From DATKHR01 sp036557365 (GTDB taxonomy: Bacteria; Acidobacteriota; Vicinamibacteria; Vicinamibacterales; CAVVIG01), in NCBI GenBank assembly GCA_036557365.1, contig DATBHR010000077.1, forward strand, positions 124,001 to 188,000: 64,000 bases of DNA, in the 5' to 3' direction. The position numbers were made by a program, and so were the translations under genes. This document shows positions 45,464-54,086 of the stretch, piece after piece. Numbering within the stretch: the stretch's first letter is position 1; every line of letters begins with the position of its first letter. Below the pieces are notes generated by a model. It was given only the letters and a program-made list of their open reading frames with translations, searched no databases and had not been told where the DNA came from.

Positions 45464-46827
45464 CGCACCGCGGCTCGATTCTGCTCGTTGACGACGAAGA
45501 GAAGATTCTCAAGACCCTGGGCCGTGCGCTGCGCGACGCGGGGCACAGCGTGACCGAGACGACATCCGCGCGCCAGGCGCAGCGGCTGATCGCAGAGCGG
45601 CCGTTCGACGTGATGCTCGTCGACAACGTGATGCCCGAGGTCCACGGCCTCGATCTGATTCGCGAGATCGCCGGCTCGACGCAGGAGCAGGATCGCCCGC
45701 AGATCCTGATGATGACGGCGCATGCCACCGTCGAGAGCGCGATCGAAGCGATGAAGCTGGGCGCGCTCGACTACCTCCAGAAGCCGTTCGAGATTGACGA
45801 ACTGCTGGTCGTCGTCCGGCGCGCGCTCGAGCATCAGCGGCTCCGCACCGACTATCGCTATCTGGTCAGCGAGCGCGACGAGCAGTTCGACCACTACGGC
45901 ATCATCGGCCGCAGCCGCGCGATGCAGGAAGTCATTCGGCGCGCCGAGCTGGTCGCCGAGACCAAGAGCACCGTGCTCATCACGGGCGAGACCGGCACGG
46001 GCAAAGAGCTCGTCGCGCGCGCCATCCACGATCGAAGCGCGCAGCGCGACATGCCGCTCATCAAGGTCAACTGCGCGGCCATCCCGGAGACGCTGCTCGA
46101 ATCGGAGCTGTTCGGCCACGTCCGCGGCGCTTTCACGGGCGCGACAACAACGAAAAAGGGAAAATTCGCCCTCGCGGACGGCGGCACGATCTTCCTGGAC
46201 GAAATCGGAACCATGAATCCGACGCTCCAGTCGAAGCTGCTGCGCGTCCTCCAGGAGCGCGAGATCGAGCCGCTCGGGTCCGAGCGCACCGAGAAGATCG
46301 ACGTCCGCGTCATCGCCGCCACGAACCGCGACCTCCGCCAGATGGTCGCGGACGGAAAATTCCAGGAAGATCTTTTCTACCGCCTCAACGTGATCCCGAT
46401 CGACATCCCGCCGCTGCGCGAGCGGCGCGACGACATCCCGGCGCTCGTCGAGCACTTCGTGACCAAGCACGCGCAGCGCACGGGACGCCGCATCGACAAG
46501 ATGGACGATGGCGTGCTCGCCGGTCTTCAGCAGTACGACTGGCCCGGAAACGTCCGCGAGCTCGAGAACACCATCGAGCGCGCGGTCGTGCTCGCCGCCG
46601 GCCCCGCGATCACCGCCCGCGCGATTTCCGTGCTGGGCGCCGCGACGCAGCAGTCCACCGGCCTGCCATCGCTGCGCCTGCGTCAGAACATCGAGTGGGT
46701 GGAACGGGAAACGATCCGCCGTGCGCTCGAGCACGCGGGCGGCGTGAAGAAGGACGCCGCCGAGCTGATGGGCATCAGCCAGCGGGCGCTGTCGTACTAT
46801 CTGGCGAAATATCGACTGGAGTCATGA
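45460..46827 (+). CDS. Sigma-54-dependent response regulator (NtrC family)
   Basis: 455 residues: receiver domain (acidic pocket in LVDDEE, Asp55 in MLVDNVMPE), AAA+ domain with Walker A GETGTGKE, the GAFTGA sigma-54 contact loop and Walker B GGTIFLDEIG, then a Fis-type helix-turn-helix (KKDAAELMGISQRALSYYLA). It is phosphorylated by the kinase encoded just upstream and should activate sigma-54 promoters. The blue copper gene follows 1 nt later. Confidence 0.95.
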   Translation: MTHRGSILLVDDEEKILKTLGRALRDAGHSVTETTSARQAQRLIAERPFDVMLVDNVMPEVHGLDLIREIAGSTQEQDRPQILMMTAHATVESAIEAMKLGALDYLQKPFEIDELLVVVRRALEHQRLRTDYRYLVSERDEQFDHYGIIGRSRAMQEVIRRAELVAETKSTVLITGETGTGKELVARAIHDRSAQRDMPLIKVNCAAIPETLLESELFGHVRGAFTGATTTKKGKFALADGGTIFLDEIGTMNPTLQSKLLRVLQEREIEPLGSERTEKIDVRVIAATNRDLRQMVADGKFQEDLFYRLNVIPIDIPPLRERRDDIPALVEHFVTKHAQRTGRRIDKMDDGVLAGLQQYDWPGNVRELENTIERAVVLAAGPAITARAISVLGAATQQSTGLPSLRLRQNIEWVERETIRRALEHAGGVKKDAAELMGISQRALSYYLAKYRLES

Positions 46828-46828
46828 G

Positions 46829-47239
46829 GTGAAGCGGACCGTGTTCGCCGCGCTGACGGCCGCGATCGTCGCGGCGGCGTGGGCGTGCGGCAGCTCGAGC
46901 AGCAATTCGACGGCGCCGACGCCGCCGCAAGGCTGCGATTCGTCCGCCACGTCGACGACCATCATCATCATGAACAACGCGGTCTGTCCCAGCAGCCTGA
47001 CCGTGCCGCAGGGAACCCAGGTGACTTTCTTCAACCAGGACAGCGTGTCGCACCAGATGTATTCCGATCCCCATCCGGAACACACCGACTGCCCCGAGCT
47101 CAATCAGGTCGGCAATCTCGAGCCAGGCCAGAGCCGCCAGTCCGGCAACCTGAACACCGTACGCACCTGCGGCTTTCACGATCACATCCGGCCCGACGTC
47201 GCGGCGCTGAAGGGATCAATCAAGATCACCGCTCGGTGA
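46829..47239 (+). CDS. Small blue-copper-like lipoprotein
   Basis: 136 residues from GTG overlapping the GAGG after the regulator stop. Lipoprotein signal ending AAAWAC (Cys20), Ser/Thr/Pro linker, then a plastocyanin-like fold: SLTVPQGTQVTFFNQDSVSH with likely copper His, QMYSDPHPEH, and a second His/Cys site TCGFHDHIRPD. The extra cysteine pair is unusual. Probably an electron carrier or copper-binding target of the preceding two-component system. Confidence 0.8.
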   Translation: MKRTVFAALTAAIVAAAWACGSSSSNSTAPTPPQGCDSSATSTTIIIMNNAVCPSSLTVPQGTQVTFFNQDSVSHQMYSDPHPEHTDCPELNQVGNLEPGQSRQSGNLNTVRTCGFHDHIRPDVAALKGSIKITAR

Positions 47240-47265
47240 GAGCCGGCCGTTCGATCGGCCGGCTC
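47240..47265. terminator. Bidirectional terminator-like hairpin
   Basis: Perfect 10-bp stem GAGCCGGCCG / CGGCCGGCTC with loop TTCGAT, beginning at the first base after the blue-copper gene stop and lying 15 nt from the convergent cytochrome stop. No T-tract. Confidence 0.75.
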
Positions 47266-47279
47266 CTCAGACCATCGAC

Positions 47280-47690
47280 CTACTTGATTTCCGAGCTGCC
47301 GTCCGGCAGCCGCTCGCGATGCGCGGTGTGGCAGCCGAGGCAGGTGCCGTTCAACGCGCGCGCCGCGGTCGCGACGCCCTCTTCACTCTTCGCCTTCGCC
47401 GCCGACTCGAGGTCCGCGGCGGCCTTGCTCCCCGTCTTCGAAAACCCGACGGCATCGTCGACCTTGCGTGCCGACCAGAACGCTTCGGTCTCGTCGAACA
47501 GCTTCTTGAGGGACGCGGCGTCCGTCGCGATCGCGTCGTAGTCCTTCGCCTGCACGTGGCCGCGCAGCGCCTGCGCGGACGTGTTCGTGTCCTTCATCAA
47601 CTTCACGTACGACTCCGGCGGTTTTTCGCCGGCCATGATGACGCTGGCGCCGGCCACGACGAGGGCCAGTCCTGAGAGATACACGCGCAT
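47280..47690 (-). CDS. Cytochrome c' type monoheme protein, secreted
   Basis: 136 residues with signal peptide (LSGLALVVAGASVIMAGE). A four-helix pattern with the heme motif at the C-terminal end, GTCLGCHTAHRERLP, is the class II cytochrome c (c') arrangement. Electron transfer or gas binding in the periplasm. Convergent with the blue-copper gene. Confidence 0.85.
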   Translation of the reverse strand: MRVYLSGLALVVAGASVIMAGEKPPESYVKLMKDTNTSAQALRGHVQAKDYDAIATDAASLKKLFDETEAFWSARKVDDAVGFSKTGSKAAADLESAAKAKSEEGVATAARALNGTCLGCHTAHRERLPDGSSEIK

Positions 47691-47745
47691 TCGGTCGCCT
47701 CCTGCGGCGGCATTGTAGTTGAGGTCCGGAATGCGGGAGCGGAGG

Positions 47746-48501
47746 TCAGCGCGCAGACGCGAGGCGAAGGAGACGCAGCGCCCGGAAGTAGTGGTAGCCG
47801 AGATCGATCTCGCCCTGCTTCATCGCGAAGCACGGAGCGTTCTGAATGTGATGATGGTTGTTGTGCAGGCTTTCGCCGCAGGTCACGATCGCCCACCCGT
47901 TGCCGGGAAGATTGCGGGAGTGATCGGGCGTCGTGAAGTTGCGGTAGCCCCACCAGTGGCCGAGGCCGTTGATGACGCCCGCGGCGAAGAACGGAATCCA
48001 CGCCATCTCGATGAGCCACATCAGGACGCCGGCAGCGCCGAAGATCATCAGGTTCGTCACGAGCGTGACGGTCGGCCCGAGCAGGCTGTACGGCTGGTAC
48101 AGGTGATGCTCGATCCAGTCGTCAGGCGTGCCCTTGCCGTACTGGTCGCAGATTGCCTCGTCGTGTGCCGCCGTGTGATAGAGGTGCGTGCCGAGAAACA
48201 CCACGCGCCAGATGCCGTAGAAGATGGGACTGTGCGGATCCTGATCGGTATCCACGTGCGCGTGATGGCATCGGTGAACCGCCACCCATTCCTTCGTCGG
48301 CATCGCCGTCCGTAGCCAGAGCCACGCGCGCATGAAATGCGCCACGATCGGGTGAAACGCGATCGAGCGGTGCGTCTGGGAGCGATGGAGATACAGCGTG
48401 ACGCAGGCGGTCGTGATGTGCGTGTCGAGCAGCGCCACGAGCGCGTAAAAAAGGACGGGCGCATGGCCCAGGAGCGCGTGATCGTTCAGCCAGGCAATCA
48501 T
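47746..48501 (-). CDS. Acyl-CoA desaturase, second copy type
   Basis: 251 residues. Histidine boxes HRSQTHR, HRCHHAHVDTDQDPHS and ESLHNNHHH match di-iron delta-9 desaturases. It is about 50 residues shorter than the desaturase at 24722-25627 and not a close copy. An inverted repeat CTGTCA-N5-TGACAG lies about 120 bp upstream. Confidence 0.9.
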   Translation of the reverse strand: MIAWLNDHALLGHAPVLFYALVALLDTHITTACVTLYLHRSQTHRSIAFHPIVAHFMRAWLWLRTAMPTKEWVAVHRCHHAHVDTDQDPHSPIFYGIWRVVFLGTHLYHTAAHDEAICDQYGKGTPDDWIEHHLYQPYSLLGPTVTLVTNLMIFGAAGVLMWLIEMAWIPFFAAGVINGLGHWWGYRNFTTPDHSRNLPGNGWAIVTCGESLHNNHHHIQNAPCFAMKQGEIDLGYHYFRALRLLRLASAR

Positions 48502-48622
48502 CGGCTGCCGATTCCTGCCGGCGCGGCGACACGCGGATCCAGTCGTTCATCGAACATGCGGCTGTGACCCACCGTCGAGCCGGCGGGACCCTCGTGATGC
48601 GGAAATCCGTAACGCGCTGTCA

Positions 48623-48639
48623 CCATATGACAGAAGCAG
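48623..48639. promoter_or_regulatory. Inverted repeat CTGTCA-CCATA-TGACAG
   Basis: A perfect 6-bp inverted repeat in the 152-bp gap between piuC and the desaturase, about 15 nt after the piuC stop. It may be a repressor operator for the desaturase or a weak terminator for piuC; exact ends are within a base or two. Confidence 0.4.
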
Positions 48640-48653
48640 CGGCGGTATCAAGA

Positions 48654-49334
48654 TTACAGTTCGGCCCAGCGGCGGAGCAGGTTGTGGTAGACACCCGTCA
48701 GCTGCACCGCGGATGGATGATCGGGCGCGTCGTGGCTGATCCGCTGAATCGCCGTGTCGAGATCGAACAGCAGCGTCCGCTCCCCATCGTCACGCACGAG
48801 GCTCTGGATCCAGAAAAAGGCCGCGACGCGCGTGCCGCGCGTGACGGGCTGCACGTGATGCAGGCTCGTGGAGGGGTAGAGCACCATGTGTCCTGCAGGC
48901 AGCTTCACGCTGTGGACGCCGTACGTGTCCTCGATGATGAGCTCGCCGCCGTCGTACTCGCCCGGCTCGCTGAAGAAGAGCGTGGCTGAGAGGTCGGTCC
49001 GAATCCGGTGCCGTGTGCCCCGAACCTGCCGAATCGCGTTGTCGACGTGATTGCCGAACGCGTGTCCGCCCTGATAGCGGTTGAAGAGCGGCGGGAACAC
49101 GCGAAGCGGAAGCGCAGCCGACGTAAACAGCGCGTTTCCATCCAGCGCACGAACGATGAGATCGCCGAGTTCGACGGCTATCGGGTGCTGCTCGGGGAGC
49201 TGAAGGTTTTCTTTGACGCGGGTCGACTGATGACCCGCGGTAACGCGCCCGTCGACCCAGGATGCCTGATCAAGTTTCTGTCTCGCCCTGGTCGCCTGCT
49301 CGAGCGACAACACAGCGGGAATGTGAACTAACAC
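48654..49334 (-). CDS. piuC: Fe(II)/2-oxoglutarate-dependent hydroxylase PiuC/YbiX
   Basis: 226 residues, full length. The double-stranded beta-helix ligands are FGNHVDNAIR (His-x-Asp) and the later STSLHHVQPVTRG (His) followed by the Arg that binds 2-oxoglutarate. Family members are Fur-controlled and usually sit next to TonB siderophore receptors. Here the promoter carries a Fur-like operator (49383-49414). It catalyses an unidentified oxygen-dependent hydroxylation. Confidence 0.92.
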   Translation of the reverse strand: MLVHIPAVLSLEQATRARQKLDQASWVDGRVTAGHQSTRVKENLQLPEQHPIAVELGDLIVRALDGNALFTSAALPLRVFPPLFNRYQGGHAFGNHVDNAIRQVRGTRHRIRTDLSATLFFSEPGEYDGGELIIEDTYGVHSVKLPAGHMVLYPSTSLHHVQPVTRGTRVAAFFWIQSLVRDDGERTLLFDLDTAIQRISHDAPDHPSAVQLTGVYHNLLRRWAEL

Positions 49335-49382
49335 GCGAAGCCTCTCTCGGACGCACGCGGACGAATCGTCACGGTACTAATA

Positions 49383-49421
49383 AATGATAAACAATCATAT
49401 GAGACTGAGTCTCAATTTCAA
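49383..49421 (-). promoter_or_regulatory. piuC promoter with overlapping Fur-box palindrome
   Basis: On the minus strand: -35 TTGAAA (49421-49416), 16-nt spacer, -10 TATGAT (49399-49394). The spacer holds the perfect palindrome TGAGACT-C-AGTCTCA (49414-49400), close to the Fur consensus TGAGAAT-N-ATTCTCA. A second inverted pair ATGAT/ATCAT lies at 49384-49398. The site is about 65 bp before the piuC ATG and is markedly AT-rich against the high-GC background. Confidence 0.8.
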
Positions 49422-49475
49422 TTAGTCAGGATAGTTCGACTGGATTGGTCGGTCAAGGAAAAATCGCCGGACGCC

Positions 49476-50567
49476 CTACGGCTTCGATGCGCCGGGCCGC
49501 GCCACGATCGCAATCCCCCACGGGCCCTGCCCGACCGGGATGCGCTGACGGATCTGCATCGAGGCGAGATCGACGACTGAAACGTCGTTGCTCGGCCCGT
49601 TGGCGCTGAACAACGTCGCGCCGTCCTTCGAGATGGCAATGCCCCACGGACGCTGACCCGCTTCGACCGATCCGACGATCGTGTCGGTCGCCGTGTTGAG
49701 CGCCAGGACCATCTTGCTGCGGCCGGTGGACACGTACACGTGTTTCCCGTCGGGCGCGGCCGCGGTGCCCATCGGTCGCATTCCCGTGTCGAGCGTAATC
49801 GTCTTGAGGACGTGCATCTTCGGCACGTCGATAACCGTCAGCGTGCCGCCGGTCTCCGACGGCACATACGCCTTGGATCCATCCGGAAGAAACGCGACGG
49901 AGCGTGGACGCGGTCCGACCTTGATCGAACGCGGCGTATGCCGCGTCTTGAGATCGATAACGTACACGGCGCCATCTTCTTCAGAAGTCACCCACACGCG
50001 GCCATTGGCCGGCTCGACGCTCACGCCTTCAGGTTCCGCGCCGATCTTGAACGTGTCGACTACTTTCCCGCTCTCCACGTCGACGACGCTCGCGCGAGCA
50101 GCGTCTTCGTTGGCCACATAGACGTGCTGGCCGTCGGGACTGACTGCGACCTGCTCCGGATCAGTGCCGCTCGGCAACACCTTGAGCAGTTTGCCCTCGG
50201 CGAGATCGACGACGCCGATGCCGTCAGCGCTGCGGTCCGGCGGCGGCAGCGTCTTCTCGTCGACGCCGGGCGGCGCAGCGGGCGATCCGCTCAACGCGAC
50301 ATACAGCCGCGTGCCGTCCGGGCTTGCCGCGATGCCTCGCGGCCGCTTCCCGAGCGAGATCGTCGTCACCGGCTTCAACGTCGCAGCGTCGATGACGGTC
50401 AGGTCGCCCGACGTCTCGTTCGTGACGTAAAGCCCGACGTCCGGCATCCTGGGCGGACCCGGCGGAGGCGCCGGCGCCGTGGCGGCCGGCGGCGGTTCGG
50501 TGCGCCCGCATGCGATGACAACGACACCCAACGAAATGGCGACGGCAAGGCCGGTCCAGCGTTTCAT
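49476..50567 (-). CDS. YVTN-repeat beta-propeller lipoprotein
   Basis: 363 residues from ATG 50567. Lipobox VVVIAC (Cys20), Pro/Ala linker, then seven YVTN-type blades (VGLYVTNETSGDLTVIDAAT, SPDGQHVYVANEDAA, PDGKHVYVSTGRSKMV). Such propellers bind partner proteins or substrates in the envelope; some accompany c-type cytochromes or PQQ enzymes. Start chosen at the lipoprotein signal; longer frames lack a signal. Divergent from the Cys-rich small protein gene. Confidence 0.85.
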   Translation of the reverse strand: MKRWTGLAVAISLGVVVIACGRTEPPPAATAPAPPPGPPRMPDVGLYVTNETSGDLTVIDAATLKPVTTISLGKRPRGIAASPDGTRLYVALSGSPAAPPGVDEKTLPPPDRSADGIGVVDLAEGKLLKVLPSGTDPEQVAVSPDGQHVYVANEDAARASVVDVESGKVVDTFKIGAEPEGVSVEPANGRVWVTSEEDGAVYVIDLKTRHTPRSIKVGPRPRSVAFLPDGSKAYVPSETGGTLTVIDVPKMHVLKTITLDTGMRPMGTAAAPDGKHVYVSTGRSKMVLALNTATDTIVGSVEAGQRPWGIAISKDGATLFSANGPSNDVSVVDLASMQIRQRIPVGQGPWGIAIVARPGASKP

Positions 50568-50685
50568 GGCGTCAACTCCGACAACAGTAGCCGTGAGGGT
50601 CGTGCCGATGATAACGGATAGCCGTGCCTGGTGTGTTGATGTCGATTCCCTGCTGTTGTACAGTCGAAAAGCGGCACGGGATGGC

Positions 50686-51087
50686 ATGAGCTTCATTCGC
50701 CGACGCCTCATCGCGTATTCGACGGTCTGGCTGCTGCTGCAGCTGACGGCGCTGGCGGCGTTCGTCCCGAGCGACTGCTGCGAGACGCATCGGCCCCGCG
50801 CCGCCGAGGATTGTCACAAGGCGGCCGCGACAGCGTGCCCCATGCACGCCGCCGACGGCGCTGAGTGTCCGATGCACGCGGACGAGACCGCGCCGGACAA
50901 GCACTGTTCGATGCGCGGTCTCTGCAATGCTCCTGCGGTCGCGTTGGCCAGCCTCTTCTCGCAGCCCGGCGTGCTCTCACACGTTACGACGGCCGCTCCC
51001 GTCGAACAGATCTCTCCGCTCCAGTCGACGTCGGTGCAACTGTCGACCGTCCTCGTTCGTCACGACACTCCGCCTCCTCGTTCCTAG
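50686..51087 (+). CDS. Secreted Cys/His/Met-rich small protein, probable metal binder
   Basis: 133 residues from ATG 50686. Signal-type hydrophobic N-terminus (AYSTVWLLLQLTALAAFV), then a dense ligand segment: DCCETHRPRAAEDCHKA, CPMHAADGAECPMHAD, KHCSMRGLC. The hydrophobic stretch ALASLFSQPGVLS follows. The order DCC...CP(M/L)H...C(S/K)MR..C is shared with the product of 55544-55900 on the other side of the TonB receptor, so the two are probably related. It resembles DUF2946-like small copper-locus proteins in style. Metal identity is inference. Confidence 0.7.
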   Translation: MSFIRRRLIAYSTVWLLLQLTALAAFVPSDCCETHRPRAAEDCHKAAATACPMHAADGAECPMHADETAPDKHCSMRGLCNAPAVALASLFSQPGVLSHVTTAAPVEQISPLQSTSVQLSTVLVRHDTPPPRS

Positions 51088-51257
51088 CGCTTTCGTCACA
51101 ACCCCAGCTCGTACGTTCGTGTGCGCGTCGCGAGCGCGCCACGGCCGACCGCTTTCCCGCCGCTCGTGCCTTCGGGCCGATCGCCCGGGACGTTGCGTTG
51201 ACACATCGAGCTGCGTAGACGGCTGCAGGGCCAGCGTGAATCAAGGGATCAGGAGTT

Positions 51258-54086
51258 ATGCGATCGCGAGTTGTTGTCAGATTGATCGTTGCCGGCTGCG
51301 TGCTGTGGATCGCTGCGGCCGCGAACGCACAGGAGACCGTCAATACCGCGACGGTGAGCGGCCGGGTGACCGACCCGCAAGGCGCCGTCGTGCCCGGCGC
51401 GGACGTCACGGCGCGGCAGACGGACACGAACGTCGTTCGTGACACGGTCACCGATGCGGACGGACGTTTCAGATTTCCCTATCTTCAGGTCGGACCGTAC
51501 GAAGTCAAGGTCCACCTCGACGGGTTTCGTGAGGCGACGCGCGCGCTCACGCTGACCGCCGGCTCCGCCTTCGAGATTCCAGTCGCGTTGACCGTCGGCT
51601 CGGTGGACACGAGCATCACCGTCACCGGCGACGCGACGATGCTCGAGACTGCACGCAGCCAGATCGCCGGCACCGTAACGCAGCACGAAGTCCAGAACCT
51701 GCCGATGAACGGGCGAAATTTCCTCGACGTCGCGCTTCTCGTGCCTGGCGTCGCACCGACCAACGTCGGCACCACGCAGCTGTTCGCCGAAACATCCGCG
51801 GTCCCAGGCAGCGGCCTCTCCATCGGCAGCCAGCGCAACTTCTCGAACAACTTCATCGTCGACGGACTCTCGGCCAACGACGATGCAGCTGGCCTGAGCG
51901 GCATGCCGTACGGCGTGGACGCGATCGATCAATTCCAGGTCGTCACGTCCGGCGGCCAGGCGGAGCTCGGACGCGCGCTCGGCGGATACGTGAACGTCGT
52001 CACGAAGAGCGGCACGAACAGCACGCGTGGCGACGTCTACGGATACTTCCGCGACGACGCGTTCAACAAGCCGAATGCGTTGACGGGAACGACGCTGCCG
52101 ATGCATCAGAATCAATACGGTGCGAGCCTCGGCGGGCCAATCGTCAAGGATCGGTCGTTCTTCTTCGCCAACGTCGAGCAGCGGCAGCTGGATCAATCGG
52201 GACTCACCACCATCCTGTCGCCGAACGTCGCGATCATCAACGCGAAGCTCGCCGCGGTCGCCTATCCAGGCTCACCGGTGTCGACGGGCGTCTATTCGAA
52301 TCCGGTGGACAGCCTGAACGTGCTCGGCAAGATCGATCATCAGGTGAGCGGCCGCGATCAACTGGCGGTTCGCTACGGACTGTACTCGGTGACGTCCGAC
52401 AACTCGCGCGGGGCCGGGGCGCTGAATGCGCCCAGCGCGTCGGCCGGCCTCGACAACGTCGATCAGGCAATCGGCATCAGCAACACGCTGATCCTGTCGA
52501 CGAGAACCGTGAACGAGACCCGCGCCCAAATCGCGTACGGCAATTTGAAGGCTCCGCCGACGGATCCCGTGGGACCGGCGGTCAGCATCTCCGGCATTGC
52601 GGCGTTCGGAACGCTGTCAGGCAGCCCCACGCAACGGACGAACACGCTCTACCAGATCGTCGACAACCTGTCGCATCAGCGCGGCGCGCACGCGCTTCGC
52701 GCCGGAATCGACTTTCAGTTGAACGACGACACGATCACGTACCCGCGTTCGATTCGCGGCAGCTATTCGTTCTCAACGCTGGCCGCCTTTCTCGCGGGCG
52801 TCTACAACAACGCCGGCTTCACGCAGACGTTCGGGCCGTCGACGATTTCGCAGTCGAATCCCAACGTCGGCATCTACGGACAGGACGAGTGGAAAATCGG
52901 CCCCCACCTGACGATCAACGCGGGCGTCCGCTACGACCTGCAGTTCCTCGACACGATTACCACCGACAAGAACAATGTCTCGCCGCGAGCGGGAATCGTC
53001 TGGTCGCCGTCCGACGGTGGACGTACGATCGTGCGCGCCAACGGCGGGCTCTTCTACGATCGCGTGCCGCTGCGCGCGCTCGCCAACGCGCTGCTCTCAG
53101 CGAACAACACGACCGACATCGCAAACCTCCAGCAGGTGAACGTCAGCCTGTCGCCGGGCCAGGCTGCGGCGCCGGCATTTCCGAACATCTTGAGCGCCGT
53201 CGTGCCTTCGGTGACGCTGCCGAACCTCACGACCATGATGCGCGACATGCAGAACGCGTACTCGAAACAGGCGAGCGTCGAGGTCGAGCGGCAAGTGGGG
53301 CCGCATCACACGTTGAGCGTCGGCTACCAGTACGTGCGCGGTTCCGATCTCATCATCTCGATCAACCAGAACGTACCGTCGTGCGTCGCGACCGGCACCA
53401 ACAACGGCTGCCGGCCGAACCCGGCTTACGGCAACAACAACCAGTACTCCCCGAACGCCGAGTCGAGCTACCACGGCATGCACGTCTCATTCGTTCAGCG
53501 GCCGATGCCGTGGGGCTACTATCGCGTCAGCTACACGCTGTCGAAGTCCATGGACAACGTGGGCGAGTTCTTCTTCAGCTCGCCGATCGATCCGTTCGAT
53601 CTCTCGAAGGACTGGGGACGATCGGACGACGACCAGCGTCATCGCCTCGTGGTGAACGCGGCCGTCAACACGCCAACCGCGCCCGCGCAAACGACGTGGG
53701 AGCATCTGTGGCACGGATTTCAGGTGAGCGGGTTGCTTCAGGCGTACTCCGCGCTGCCGCTGAACATCACCTCCGGTATCACGACGATTCAAGGCACGGC
53801 GGGACGACCGATCGTGAACGGCGAGTACATCCCGCGCAACTCCGGCGAAGGCCCGGACTTCTTCAGCCTCGGGCTTCGGTTGAGCCGCACGTTTGCATTC
53901 GGCGACCGTACTCGCGTCGAGGGTATCGTCGAGGGATTCAACCTCACGAACCACACGAACGTCGTGACACTGAACGGGAACTTCGGCACCGGAAGCTATC
54001 CCGCGAATCCGTCGCCGACCTTCGGCCAGGTGACGGCCGTCGGCGATCCGCAGACGTTTCAGTTCGCGGTGCGTGTGCGCTTCTAG
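51258..54086 (+). CDS. Oar-like TonB-dependent outer-membrane receptor
   Basis: 942 residues. Signal peptide, then a carboxypeptidase-regulatory-like domain (ATVSGRVTDPQGAVVPGADV to about residue 110), a plug domain (VQNLPMNGRNFLDVALLVPG, NNFIVDGLSANDD, FQVVTSGGQAELGRALGGY), and a 22-strand barrel ending QFAVRVRF. AGGAG precedes the ATG. This receptor type is expanded in Acidobacteria for uptake of large or scarce ligands. Position between two Cys/His/Met-rich proteins suggests metal-complex uptake (inference). Its stop overlaps the convergent BNR gene stop in CTAG. Confidence 0.9.
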   Translation: MRSRVVVRLIVAGCVLWIAAAANAQETVNTATVSGRVTDPQGAVVPGADVTARQTDTNVVRDTVTDADGRFRFPYLQVGPYEVKVHLDGFREATRALTLTAGSAFEIPVALTVGSVDTSITVTGDATMLETARSQIAGTVTQHEVQNLPMNGRNFLDVALLVPGVAPTNVGTTQLFAETSAVPGSGLSIGSQRNFSNNFIVDGLSANDDAAGLSGMPYGVDAIDQFQVVTSGGQAELGRALGGYVNVVTKSGTNSTRGDVYGYFRDDAFNKPNALTGTTLPMHQNQYGASLGGPIVKDRSFFFANVEQRQLDQSGLTTILSPNVAIINAKLAAVAYPGSPVSTGVYSNPVDSLNVLGKIDHQVSGRDQLAVRYGLYSVTSDNSRGAGALNAPSASAGLDNVDQAIGISNTLILSTRTVNETRAQIAYGNLKAPPTDPVGPAVSISGIAAFGTLSGSPTQRTNTLYQIVDNLSHQRGAHALRAGIDFQLNDDTITYPRSIRGSYSFSTLAAFLAGVYNNAGFTQTFGPSTISQSNPNVGIYGQDEWKIGPHLTINAGVRYDLQFLDTITTDKNNVSPRAGIVWSPSDGGRTIVRANGGLFYDRVPLRALANALLSANNTTDIANLQQVNVSLSPGQAAAPAFPNILSAVVPSVTLPNLTTMMRDMQNAYSKQASVEVERQVGPHHTLSVGYQYVRGSDLIISINQNVPSCVATGTNNGCRPNPAYGNNNQYSPNAESSYHGMHVSFVQRPMPWGYYRVSYTLSKSMDNVGEFFFSSPIDPFDLSKDWGRSDDDQRHRLVVNAAVNTPTAPAQTTWEHLWHGFQVSGLLQAYSALPLNITSGITTIQGTAGRPIVNGEYIPRNSGEGPDFFSLGLRLSRTFAFGDRTRVEGIVEGFNLTNHTNVVTLNGNFGTGSYPANPSPTFGQVTAVGDPQTFQFAVRVRF

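Noticed and set aside
50479..50685. N-terminal extension of the Cys/His/Met-rich protein
   Set aside because: It overlaps the divergent YVTN gene and the signal peptide starts at 50686.
51198..51230. TTGACA promoter for the TonB receptor
   Set aside because: TTGACA is present but no -10 hexamer at normal spacing.
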